Assembly (NCBI RefSeq): GCF_010509575.1
Contig: NZ_CP048437.1
Coordinates: 2,976,001-3,040,000, forward strand
Direction: 5' to 3'
Length of the DNA stretch: 64,000 bases
Source: Faecalibacterium duncaniae
Lineage (GTDB): Bacteria > Bacillota > Clostridia > Oscillospirales > Ruminococcaceae
In this document: positions 8,908 to 16,546 of the stretch, piece after piece
Layout: the number at the start of each line of letters is the position of its first letter
Numbering within the stretch: position 1 is the first letter of the stretch
Translations under genes and position numbers: made by a program
Notes under the pieces: model-generated
The model's database searches: none
What the model was told of the DNA's origin: nothing
The model's input: only the letters and a program-made list of their open reading frames with translations

Positions 8908-10956
8908 ATGGACAACAGATTCTATTTTGGATTCAATATATCGGAGGAACGGAAAAAGCGCAGAAAAGCAGAGCTGTACTCCATGAGTGAGCAAGTCAGC
9001 ACCTTCTTTTGGGATGAAGCCCCGCAGCATGGTTTGGAAATGCGTGAGGGACAGCAGGATATGTCCTTTGAGATTGTGGACGCCCTCATAAACGATCAGC
9101 ATTTTGCGATTGAAGCTGGCGTGGGCATTGGAAAGTCCTTTGGCTATCTTGTGCCGGTGCTGCTGTACAGCAAACGCATGAACAAGCCGGTTATCATCGC
9201 AACCTCGACCATTGCACTTCAAGAACAGCTCTGGCGCGATGTCCACACGGTAATGCCCCTTCTTGGGCTGAACAGAGATGTCATCCTCGCTAAAGGACAG
9301 ACCCATTATCTCTGCAACAAACGCGCAGACGAATATATGTGTGACCCGAAAGCAGACCCACCGGACGCGCTTAAAGACGGAATCAAGCAAGGGTATGAGG
9401 AACGCAAGGATTTTCCGGAGGTTTTGCCGCAAGGCGTCTGGGACAAGATAAACGTGCAGCGGTTCAGCATGAAGAATTGCGGCTCCTGTGAAAAGAAGTG
9501 CAAATATTACAAAGTCCGCGCAGCATTAAAGTTCACGGAGGGTGTTGTTCTGTGCAATCAGGACTTTCTCACCCAGCATCTCATGAAGCTCCGGCGCGGT
9601 CAAGACGGGCTGATTAACGCCGCCGCTGATCTGCTTGTCGTGGACGAAGCGCACAACTTGGATGATAAAGTGCGTAGTGCCACAACGGAACGTTTCGGAC
9701 AGGGTATGCTCTTTGGGATGATCAAGAGTGCATTCTATGAGCTGCGATCCTCTGACCAGAGCAGTGTGTCCGGTGAAAAGCGAGAGGCAGAGAGCGCAAT
9801 CATCGCCTTCTATAACTGCCTGAAAGCACAAGTCCAAAAGCAGATCAACGAGGCAGAGCAGGATATGCGCTACGCTGACCGCTTTTTCTTCGACAACAAT
9901 GGCAGTGCGATTGAACTGCTTACCGAGATGAACGCCGCCATACACAATCTTTCGTCCAGCATTCAGATTTATTCCAGCATGGATTTCAGAAACAACCGTT
10001 CCTTTGCTGCCTCTGATGATCTGGATGCCGTCAGCGAGTCCCTTTCAGAGCTTCTTGACCGGATAGATGATATGCTGATCTGGATTGAGCAGCACGGCAG
10101 CAACACGGAACTCGTCTATTGCCCTAAAAACACAAAAGAAATTGTGAGCCGCCTATACTTCAATGGTGATGAAAGAACCATCTTGACCTCTGCCACGCTG
10201 ACGAACGCCACGAGCGGGTCTCTGGAAGAACAGTATTTTTACTTTATCAGCAATACCGGCTTTCCTGCTGGTGATCGCGGCTGCTTATCCGAGCCAAAGC
10301 CTTCCCCATATCCATACGATGAACACGCCATGATCTACTATTGCGACGATCTCCCGCACCCGACCAGAGAACATGAAGCCTTCATTGAAAAGGGCGTGGA
10401 GCGACTGCTTGCGATCCTGAGCATTTCCAACGGAAAGGCACTCGTGCTGTTTACGGCAAAGACCGACATGGAAGAGGTCTACTCCATTCTCAGTGAGAAA
10501 AATCTTCCGTACAAAATCTTGATGCAGCAGCCGGGATCGTCGCAGGACAAGGTGCTGAATGAGTTTAAGGAAGATACGAACTCCGTGCTTCTGGGGACGG
10601 GCGCATATTGGGAAGGTATCAGCATTGAAGGAAAAAGCCTTTCCAATGTCATCATTTTCCGGCTTCCGTTCCCTGTCCCTGATCCGATTATCGAGTATAA
10701 GTGTTCCGTTGCTAAGGATGCTCTGATGGATGTCCGCGTTCCCGAAATGATTATCAAGCTCAAGCAGGGCATCGGGCGATTGATCCGCAATTTCACGGAC
10801 ACCGGCATTGTCTGCATCATCGACCGAAGACTGCGGGATGAGCCGCCGGAACGCTATCATGACATTACATGGGACTCCCTGCCTATCAAAAATCGGACAA
10901 GCAGTCTGGACGAACTAAGGAAGTTTTACGAAGGTCTGCCCTCAGCCAAGGAATGA
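8908..10956 (+). CDS. DinG/XPD-family Fe-S DNA helicase
   Basis: SF2 helicase of 682 aa from ATG 8908, preferred over ATG 8902 because GGGAGG (8895-8900) is then correctly spaced. It shows Walker A GVGIGKS (near residue 70), DEAH in VVDEAHNL (near 245) and C-terminal motifs IFRLPFPVPDP and QGIGRLIRN. Four Cys between motifs Ia and II (HYLC, EYMC, then NCGSCEKKC) fit the iron-sulphur cluster of the XPD/DinG family. These enzymes unwind DNA 5' to 3'. The gene follows the NYN gene by 29 bases. Relatives occur as chromosomal DinG, but also in phage-defence and plasmid loci. The pairing with a NYN protein behind hsdR is the unusual point. Confidence 0.85.
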   Translation: MDNRFYFGFNISEERKKRRKAELYSMSEQVSTFFWDEAPQHGLEMREGQQDMSFEIVDALINDQHFAIEAGVGIGKSFGYLVPVLLYSKRMNKPVIIATSTIALQEQLWRDVHTVMPLLGLNRDVILAKGQTHYLCNKRADEYMCDPKADPPDALKDGIKQGYEERKDFPEVLPQGVWDKINVQRFSMKNCGSCEKKCKYYKVRAALKFTEGVVLCNQDFLTQHLMKLRRGQDGLINAAADLLVVDEAHNLDDKVRSATTERFGQGMLFGMIKSAFYELRSSDQSSVSGEKREAESAIIAFYNCLKAQVQKQINEAEQDMRYADRFFFDNNGSAIELLTEMNAAIHNLSSSIQIYSSMDFRNNRSFAASDDLDAVSESLSELLDRIDDMLIWIEQHGSNTELVYCPKNTKEIVSRLYFNGDERTILTSATLTNATSGSLEEQYFYFISNTGFPAGDRGCLSEPKPSPYPYDEHAMIYYCDDLPHPTREHEAFIEKGVERLLAILSISNGKALVLFTAKTDMEEVYSILSEKNLPYKILMQQPGSSQDKVLNEFKEDTNSVLLGTGAYWEGISIEGKSLSNVIIFRLPFPVPDPIIEYKCSVAKDALMDVRVPEMIIKLKQGIGRLIRNFTDTGIVCIIDRRLRDEPPERYHDITWDSLPIKNRTSSLDELRKFYEGLPSAKE

Positions 10957-11030
10957 TGGTACAAACGGCATTCTCTTCGGAAACATAGAACAGCCCCCCA
11001 AAAAAGAAAATCAGAAAACGGAGGTGTATC

Positions 11031-11642
11031 ATGTTGTACAATGAAAATCTGCGCGAAGAAGAACAACATCTAATCCAGCAGATCGCTGAACAAACAGAGA
11101 GAGGAAAAATCGACTGGGAACTAACAGAGTACAATCCGCTGTCCTTTCTGAATGAGGACAAGATAGACAAGAACCCAGCAGTAATCTGTCAGTCCTTCTC
11201 CTTTGAAGCGATCATCGGCGGATCCCGTTACGAGCTTGATGTCATGGAGAATATTGATGTGCCGTCCGGTATGGGAGACTACACCATAACCTTGACGCGG
11301 GATGAAACCGAAAATTATCTTAAAATTGAGGATGCGCTTTCCTTTGACTGTGACCGCTATGAATGCACACCGGAGGAAGTCGCAGAGCGATTTGCGGACA
11401 GCCCCATTGTCCGCCTCTGCAACGCCATCATTCCTGCCACGCTTGGGCAAGAGGATTTAGAAGAGGTCTTCACATGGGCAAGGTTTTTCAACGAGACTGG
11501 CATTTCTGCAAAGCTGATAAATCATCCGCTGACCAAGCTCTGTGAAAAGCTGTTCGACGAACACCGTCTGATGGACTTCCATCGCTGCGTCTTGGATGTG
11601 GACTATCGAAAGCTGCTCCTAAATGAACTGGCTCATAACTAA
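11031..11642 (+). CDS. Hypothetical protein, last gene of the defence operon
   Basis: 203 aa, acidic, no signal peptide or membrane segment. ACGGAGG lies about eight bases before ATG 11031. The N-terminus (residues 1-30) is predicted helical, the centre (about 55-95) looks beta-rich, and the rest is helical again. I do not recognise a family. It follows the helicase gene by 74 bases and is closed by a strong terminator at 11,655-11,693, which suggests it belongs to the same transcript. An accessory or regulatory role in the NYN/helicase unit is only inference. Confidence 0.6.
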   Translation: MLYNENLREEEQHLIQQIAEQTERGKIDWELTEYNPLSFLNEDKIDKNPAVICQSFSFEAIIGGSRYELDVMENIDVPSGMGDYTITLTRDETENYLKIEDALSFDCDRYECTPEEVAERFADSPIVRLCNAIIPATLGQEDLEEVFTWARFFNETGISAKLINHPLTKLCEKLFDEHRLMDFHRCVLDVDYRKLLLNELAHN

Positions 11643-11654
11643 GACACGGAAAAA

Positions 11655-11693
11655 CGCCCCCGACACTGTGCCAGACGCACAGTGCCGGGGGCG
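11655..11693 (+). terminator. Terminator of the defence operon
   Basis: A 17-bp stem (CGCCCCCGACACTGTGC with its complement, one G-T pair) around a 5-base loop, followed by TTCCCGTTT. It stands 13 bases after the stop codon of the 203-aa gene. Confidence 0.8.
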
Positions 11694-11736
11694 TTCCCGT
11701 TTCCAGCGATTTATTTTTCTCTCGGCAAGGGACTGT

Positions 11737-11898
11737 TCATAAGGTGACACTTTCCGTTTTACGAAGCCGTGAAAATTCGATGTGTTCCGTGGAGATGTTC
11801 ACTGGGCAGCATACGCCGTACACGTTTCCAATAATCACCGAGTAGTGCAATGTGTATTCACTATCGGGAAATACTTCACGGTTTTCGCAACGCTTGAT
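11737..11898 (-). pseudogene. Possible gene remnant
   Basis: An open frame on the - strand without a good start encodes roughly 50 residues that read like real protein (LHYSVIIGNVYGVCCPVN). It lies downstream of and parallel to the SLOG-family gene. No ribosome site was found. It may be a fragment of a lost gene; I do not recognise it. Confidence 0.25.
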
Positions 11899-11918
11899 TC
11901 AGGAGTGGGATTTTTGCC

Positions 11919-12494
11919 TTATTCCCGCGTGACATCAAGGGAAACCGGATTGATAACGATGATAGATTTGCCCTTTTTGTGGGCATATCTCACGGTGTTC
12001 CCGGTACCGCTGGGGCATCCATTCCATACTGCGAGAATATAATCGGCGTGATCGACCATGTACCGATTTCTCTTGTCCATGCAGTCCGGCGTGTACTCCC
12101 GTTGCAGCATGGTCTCCTTGTCACACTTTGCAGCAATATTGTAATACCTTTCCCGTGAAGCCACAGACCATTTGATCGCTTGTGTCTCACAAGGGATTGC
12201 ACTTTCCAGAGTAATGTGAGGGTATTTTGATTTCAAATCGAGTACAATTTCCGCAGCGTACATATCCACGCCAAGAGCCATGCCGGTAATAAAATGCGTG
12301 ACACCCTCGTTCTCGATGAGTGCTACAATCTGATCCCGCATAACAGACTTCAAAGAAGTACAGCGCTTATCGGATTCATCAAAGCCGAACGGAAGACTCT
12401 GCGGTCTATGACCGGTAAACGCACAACTCTTGCCTTGAACGGATTGCTTTTCAGCTTTTTGAGCAGACTTTCTAAACTCAATAATGCGCGACAT
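11919..12494 (-). CDS. SLOG-family (DUF1273/YpsA-like) protein
   Basis: 191 aa. After a basic N-terminus of about 20 residues comes the signature CAFTGHRPQSLPFGFDE, then FITGMALGVDMYAAE, the nucleotide-binding GMAxGVD loop of the SLOG superfamily, and a C-terminal ADYILAVWNG with SGTGNTVRYA. SLOG proteins bind nucleotides or nucleotide-derived signals, and relatives take part in DprA-like or defence contexts; this subfamily is frequent on Clostridia mobile elements and has no proven role. It is transcribed away from the XRE gene at 12,646 from a near-consensus promoter at 12,531-12,559. Confidence 0.8.
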   Translation of the reverse strand: MSRIIEFRKSAQKAEKQSVQGKSCAFTGHRPQSLPFGFDESDKRCTSLKSVMRDQIVALIENEGVTHFITGMALGVDMYAAEIVLDLKSKYPHITLESAIPCETQAIKWSVASRERYYNIAAKCDKETMLQREYTPDCMDKRNRYMVDHADYILAVWNGCPSGTGNTVRYAHKKGKSIIVINPVSLDVTRE

Positions 12495-12530
12495 GACACC
12501 CCTTCTTTCACTCTTTTGGTAGGTAACTCC

Positions 12531-12559
12531 ATTCTATCACCCTCATCACGGACAGTCAA
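12531..12559 (-). promoter_or_regulatory. Promoter of the SLOG gene
   Basis: On the - strand, TTGACT and TAGAAT are separated by 17 bases, 37 bases before the start codon. Confidence 0.65.
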
Positions 12560-12565
12560 TGCAAT

Positions 12566-12586
12566 GTCGTTAGTAAAATCAACGAC
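12566..12586. promoter_or_regulatory. Candidate operator
   Basis: GTCGTT and AACGAC form an inverted repeat with a 9-base spacer between two divergent genes, just upstream of the SLOG promoter. It is a plausible site for the adjacent XRE regulator. Confidence 0.4.
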
Positions 12587-12645
12587 GGCATACCGTGGAT
12601 AATGACACCGCCGTTAGGTACACTAAATGCAAAGGTGGTGAGGCT

Positions 12646-12975
12646 ATGCGAGAGAAGAAGGACATCAATATTGAGATCGGCGGCAATATTCAAGTGGCAA
12701 GAGAACAGGCGGGCTATACGCAGGATACGCTCTCAGAAATGCTTGGCATGACGCCGAATCACCTGAGTGCTATTGAGCGTGGTGCTTCCGGTATCTCTCT
12801 TGAAGCCTTGCAGCGCCTTTGCCGTTTGCTCGGCATCAGTGCGGACCGAATTATCTTTGGGACTGACGAGCCAGAAGCGGAAGCCCTTGCGCTTGCCAGA
12901 CGTATTTCGGATATAAAGCCGGAATACCGGCAACAGGTTCAAGAGCTGCTGTCCGCTATTTTGAATATGTCGTAA
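12646..12975 (+). CDS. XRE-family transcriptional regulator
   Basis: 109 aa from ATG 12646 (MREKKD), chosen for the AAAGGTGGTGAGG in front; an upstream in-frame ATG at 12,595 has no site. Residues 10-65 form a Cro/CI helix-turn-helix: GNIQVAREQAGYTQDTLSE, then MTPNHLSAIERG. The C-terminal 40 residues are helical and probably mediate dimerisation. It is divergent from the SLOG gene, and the inverted repeat between them is a candidate operator, so it may regulate itself and the SLOG gene. It is the only + strand gene in this part of the ICE and may control the conjugation module. Confidence 0.85.
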   Translation: MREKKDINIEIGGNIQVAREQAGYTQDTLSEMLGMTPNHLSAIERGASGISLEALQRLCRLLGISADRIIFGTDEPEAEALALARRISDIKPEYRQQVQELLSAILNMS

Positions 12976-12982
12976 AAAAAAG

Positions 12983-13024
12983 AGCCTCTGCCGACACCCA
13001 AACCGGGCATCGACAGAGGCTTTT
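12983..13024 (+). terminator. Terminator after the XRE gene
   Basis: GCCTCTGCCGACACCC pairs with GGGCATCGACAGAGGC through Watson-Crick and G-T pairs, followed by TTTT. It lies 8 bases past the stop. Confidence 0.75.
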
Positions 13025-13119
13025 GGTTCGTCTTCCGGGCATTCAAACAAGTGCCGAAATCGACACTTATTTCCGCGCTAAAGAAGAAACTGCGCAGGGA
13101 ATACAATCACTTAGGTTGG

Positions 13120-13341
13120 TCAATTTGCGCCGCTCTGGGGCTTGCTATCACAGGCTTTTTCGACCCCTAACTGTCTACACTGCGCCGCCTTGCGGGAGAA
13201 GTGCGGACAGGCGATGAGATCCGCACGGAAGCTCTGCTTGCAGCTATGGACGCAGCGGACGCAGAAGCGGTTATACTTCCGGCGTCCGCTGTCCCCGATG
13301 AAGAACGACCACTCCTGCCGCCATTTCTGACTTCTGCTCAC
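13120..13341 (-). CDS. Small cysteine-rich ICE protein
   Basis: 73 aa from GTG 13341, which overlaps the TGA of the upstream ArdA-like gene (GTGA), a sign of coupled translation. Its core reads FCVRCVHSCKQSFRADLIACPHF in outline: CxxCxxxC with a further Cys, a likely zinc-binding knuckle, flanked by basic residues. It is the last gene of the long - strand conjugation operon. Small Cys-rich proteins of this kind recur at this place in Tn1549-like elements. The function is not known; nucleic-acid binding is a guess. Confidence 0.6.
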   Translation of the reverse strand: MSRSQKWRQEWSFFIGDSGRRKYNRFCVRCVHSCKQSFRADLIACPHFSRKAAQCRQLGVEKACDSKPQSGAN

Positions 13342-15110
13342 AGTTCAATCTCTCCTTTGTGCTTTTTGGGAGGGCAGCATTCCTTCTGCTTTTCAGCCTT
13401 TGCAGACTTGAGCCTGTCCATGATGGAGGACTTTTCGCCCCTTTCGGGGGCTTTGGCATCAAGGGTCTTGTCCTCCTTCGGACCGTTGTTGATGATCCCA
13501 TCAATCATGCCGTAGTCATCCTCCATCGACATCTCCGCTGCCTTGAGATAATTTTCCTTCTCAAGAGCCGCCATCCAGCTTTCCTTGCTGATACCGAGCA
13601 TTCCGCCCTTTGCTGCATGATCGGCAATCTCCTTGGCATCTACACACAAGCCCTCGGTGTTATCGGAATAGAGGCGGTAAACCTCGCAGCCCTTCTCCAA
13701 AGCCTTCTCTGCCGCCTCCTGCCCAGCGGGAAGAACGCCAGCCCATGCGTAACCGTAGTCCTTCATATCCTGCACAGAGATCGCGGGATCGGGCATTTCC
13801 GGCACTTCCTTGACCTCAAGGTCGAGAAGGCGGAGCGTGTCATCGTCAAAGCCGTTGTAGACATCATCAAGAACGAGCTTGCCGCGCTCATCGACAATGA
13901 TACAGGCAGCTTCATCGCCGTAGGTGTCATGCTCCATCAGATAAAAGCTGTGACCGCCGACCTCGTGCTGATCAATGGTGTGCCACGTCCCGATGTGACC
14001 GGCAACCGTCAGACCGGAGGTATCGGCGTTCATCTCGAAGTCCTTCTGCTCGATGCTCTCCTGCTTCTGCTGTTCCTTCGAGATCATGGGGATCGCAACA
14101 ATCTTATCGCCCAGCTTTGCAAACTGTTCCGGAACCTTGAAATGGTCAGAGAACTTCTGCATCTGCTCTACGCTCAGAGAACCGAAGCTGTCCTCCGTCA
14201 AGCCCACCACAAGGAATGTACCGGCAAGAATGTCGTAGATGTCACCGTCCTCATCTCGCAGGGCGCGGTTCAGGGGCAGCCCTTCCAGCTTGCCTTCCTC
14301 GTTGCAGACTAAAGCAACAGGGTCTTCGTAGGGATAAATCGCCTCGATGCAGCCGCCGACCTCATGCTGCAAGGACTTGAGATCCGAGTCAATCTCCTTC
14401 ACATAAGGCTCTTTCCCCGGCTCAACGATGAGAACGGCAATGGTGCTGTCACGCTCGGCGGTTTCCCCTGAGCCGGTGATCCGGTATTCGTCAGGAATAT
14501 CATCAAGTTCCCCGTTAAACTGCCTGTCCCAGCGTTCACTTGCAACGCGGACATAGCCCCCATCGGTGAAGCGTCCCTGCTCATCCATCGCAATGTCGCG
14601 CCCATAGCGTTCATAGTCGATGTAATTTGCCAGAGGACCGAGATCCTTTTCGGAGTAAATACCGGCTTCGTGGGCGTAATAGTAGCCGAGATCGGATTCG
14701 TCGTTGATACCGGGCATGATGTCGTAGCAGTCCAGATTGAACGTCAGGTTGATGAGATCGTCGATGTCGCTGACCTCATCGCAGCCAGCCTCCATAATGG
14801 CAACGAGCTTTTCCTGATCGCTCAGGGAAAGCTCGTCAATCAAAGCGGCAAGGTAGTTGAGCTTATCAAGGCTCTCGTACTCGCCAAGCATCTTCTGAAC
14901 GCCATAGATCGGGCATTCGTAGTCGGTGATAAACCACTCTTCATAGGGCTGACCGAACTCATCCTGCTTGCCGATTCCGATGCGCTCAAAGACATTCTGC
15001 ATCTCTTCTTCGGTTGTCGGGAACTTCACCCACTCACCGACCAGCATACCCTCGTTGTACTTGCCAAGGTTCGTGACGAAGGCTTCAAAATCACCGTCTA
15101 ATACGGGCAT
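13338..15110 (-). CDS. ArdA-like antirestriction / DUF3846 polyvalent protein
   Basis: 590 aa from ATG 15110 (MPVLDGDFEAF), six bases after AAAGGAGG. Residues about 8-185 match the ArdA fold (FVTNLGKYNEGMLVGEW, then the acidic DNA-mimic region). Next is DUF3846 (VLIVEPGKEPYVKEIDSDL through LRDEDGDIYDILAGTFLVVG), then a YodL/LPD28-like module (GTWHTIDQHEVGG with HDTYGDEA), then a C-terminal tail with SIMDRLKSAK and final GEIEL. ArdA proteins copy B-DNA and block type I enzymes. Fusion with metabolic-looking modules is typical of 'polyvalent' ICE and phage proteins thought to enter the recipient. The tail recurs in three other proteins of this ICE. Confidence 0.8.
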   Translation of the reverse strand: MPVLDGDFEAFVTNLGKYNEGMLVGEWVKFPTTEEEMQNVFERIGIGKQDEFGQPYEEWFITDYECPIYGVQKMLGEYESLDKLNYLAALIDELSLSDQEKLVAIMEAGCDEVSDIDDLINLTFNLDCYDIMPGINDESDLGYYYAHEAGIYSEKDLGPLANYIDYERYGRDIAMDEQGRFTDGGYVRVASERWDRQFNGELDDIPDEYRITGSGETAERDSTIAVLIVEPGKEPYVKEIDSDLKSLQHEVGGCIEAIYPYEDPVALVCNEEGKLEGLPLNRALRDEDGDIYDILAGTFLVVGLTEDSFGSLSVEQMQKFSDHFKVPEQFAKLGDKIVAIPMISKEQQKQESIEQKDFEMNADTSGLTVAGHIGTWHTIDQHEVGGHSFYLMEHDTYGDEAACIIVDERGKLVLDDVYNGFDDDTLRLLDLEVKEVPEMPDPAISVQDMKDYGYAWAGVLPAGQEAAEKALEKGCEVYRLYSDNTEGLCVDAKEIADHAAKGGMLGISKESWMAALEKENYLKAAEMSMEDDYGMIDGIINNGPKEDKTLDAKAPERGEKSSIMDRLKSAKAEKQKECCPPKKHKGEIEL

Positions 15111-15123
15111 AGGCATCCTCCTT

Positions 15124-15339
15124 TCAGTCATCCACCATGCCGTCCGGCATGATATACAGTTCCTCAAACTCCGTGTCCGTCATGGCTTCGAGCTTCCGGA
15201 CGGTCTTATACATCAGCTCTGCGATCTCGCCGTCCATGTCGTTCAGGGTGACGCCCTTCATATCGTCGATCAGCCGCTTCCGGCTGGACGTATTGAAGCA
15301 GCACATCAGGTTGATTTCTTCCACGGTAAAGTTTTTCAT
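15124..15339 (-). CDS. Transposon-transfer assisting protein (TTRAP family)
   Basis: 71 aa, starting MKNFTVEEINLMCCFN and ending in an acidic LEAMTDTEFEELYIMPDG. Length and both ends match the TTRAP family found in Clostridia conjugative transposons, whose members were named from their association with transfer; the biochemical role is not established. It lies 1 base after the LPD25 gene (stop 15341) and 13 bases before the ArdA-like gene, so all three are surely one transcript. The helical, charged sequence lacks membrane or signal segments. Confidence 0.8.
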   Translation of the reverse strand: MKNFTVEEINLMCCFNTSSRKRLIDDMKGVTLNDMDGEIAELMYKTVRKLEAMTDTEFEELYIMPDGMVDD

Positions 15340-15340
15340 A

Positions 15341-16534
15341 TCAGAGTTCCATATCCTTTCCTTTGTTTTTTTGTGGCTTCGGTGTGTGGGGCGGCTGTGC
15401 TTTCTGTGCGGATTTCAGCTTGTCGCGGATGGATTCACGGGCAGCGGGCTTCTTGGGGATGGTGTCATAGATGGCAGCTCCGGCATCCTCCACATACGAG
15501 CGGACATACTGGATGCTCTCAGAAAAGCGGATTGGTCTGTTCTTATCCTCGATGTTCGTCAGCCGGACTTCATCAGCGGTAAAATCAACCGCGTCGATTC
15601 TGCACTTGATGCCATCCACATTCAGCGTCGCGCCGACAGGAATGTAATCTGCGGCTTTGAGTTCCTTGAAGGTCTCGCCGTCCTTGCTGAGAAAGACATC
15701 CACGCCGGACTTCCAGAGCTTGTGAGAACCGGCTACCCACGCGGCTTCGCGGAAGCCGGTCACCGGCATGGAGGGCTTGCCGCGTACCTTCTTCTCAAGG
15801 AGCTTTGTGCCGAGAAGCGGCGCGGCTTTTTCCGCGTCCTTGCCGTACAGCTCAAAATAGCCATTCTGGGCAAAGCAGACCAGCGCGTCCGGATGAGCCT
15901 TTTTGACTGCTTCGTACTTCCGAAGTTCTGCAACGGGCAGAGGCGAAAGCACCTCTGTCCTTTCTGCATCCGGCAGTCTGTCACGGCGGCTTTTCTGCTT
16001 GGACAGCACTTCCGCCAGAGCATCCGCGTCCTTCGGGAGCGTCTGGTGGGTTTTGACGCCGCCATGCTCACCGACCAGAGCCATTGCTGCATCTAAGCTG
16101 CTGCGGCATGGGGCGTCCAGCACATAGCCGTCTGCAAAGGTCAGCCGGTCATGATCCGGCGCAACCGAGTTCTGCGCTACATTTGCCGCCTGTTCCCGGT
16201 AGTTGATCTCAAAGACATCTCCGAAGACCTTGCCGTGCTTGACGGTTTTCGGGATAATGACGCGGGCAATGCACTCGTCGTAGGTCTGTTCCGCATAGAA
16301 ACGGAAGGTGTTGTGATCTCGCGTTCCCTGAATAAAGACCTGATTTTCATTGAGGCAGTGCGTTCCATGCGGACGGCAGAACCACATCAGCGTCTTGTCT
16401 TCGGGATTCTGGCTTTCGGCGGCGCGGCGGATGATGCGCTTGTCGATATCGAAGTCTTCCTTGTAGCTGTCTACATGACTGTCCACGAGCTTCTGCAGCT
16501 CCGCAATGATGTCAACGTCTGTGTATTTCTTCAT
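15341..16534 (-). CDS. LPD25-domain protein with MutS-I-like region
   Basis: 397 aa. Residues 1-140 are unassigned. The middle carries LVCFAQNGYFELYGKDAEKA, which resembles the first (mismatch-recognition) domain of MutS, where a Phe-x-Glu contacts DNA. The region VFLSKDGETFKELKAADYIP to IQYVRSYVEDAG matches the large polyvalent-protein-associated domain LPD25. The C-terminus has SIRDKLKSAQ and final KDMEL. The gene is 12 bases downstream of the ArdC gene. Polyvalent domains are inferred to be carried into recipient cells, but no activity is proven for this one. Confidence 0.65.
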   Translation of the reverse strand: MKKYTDVDIIAELQKLVDSHVDSYKEDFDIDKRIIRRAAESQNPEDKTLMWFCRPHGTHCLNENQVFIQGTRDHNTFRFYAEQTYDECIARVIIPKTVKHGKVFGDVFEINYREQAANVAQNSVAPDHDRLTFADGYVLDAPCRSSLDAAMALVGEHGGVKTHQTLPKDADALAEVLSKQKSRRDRLPDAERTEVLSPLPVAELRKYEAVKKAHPDALVCFAQNGYFELYGKDAEKAAPLLGTKLLEKKVRGKPSMPVTGFREAAWVAGSHKLWKSGVDVFLSKDGETFKELKAADYIPVGATLNVDGIKCRIDAVDFTADEVRLTNIEDKNRPIRFSESIQYVRSYVEDAGAAIYDTIPKKPAARESIRDKLKSAQKAQPPHTPKPQKNKGKDMEL

Positions 16535-16546
16535 GCGTCTCCTTTC

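Noticed and set aside
12595..12645. Upstream start for the XRE gene (17 extra codons).
   Set aside because: No ribosome site in front, and the added residues are not part of the domain.
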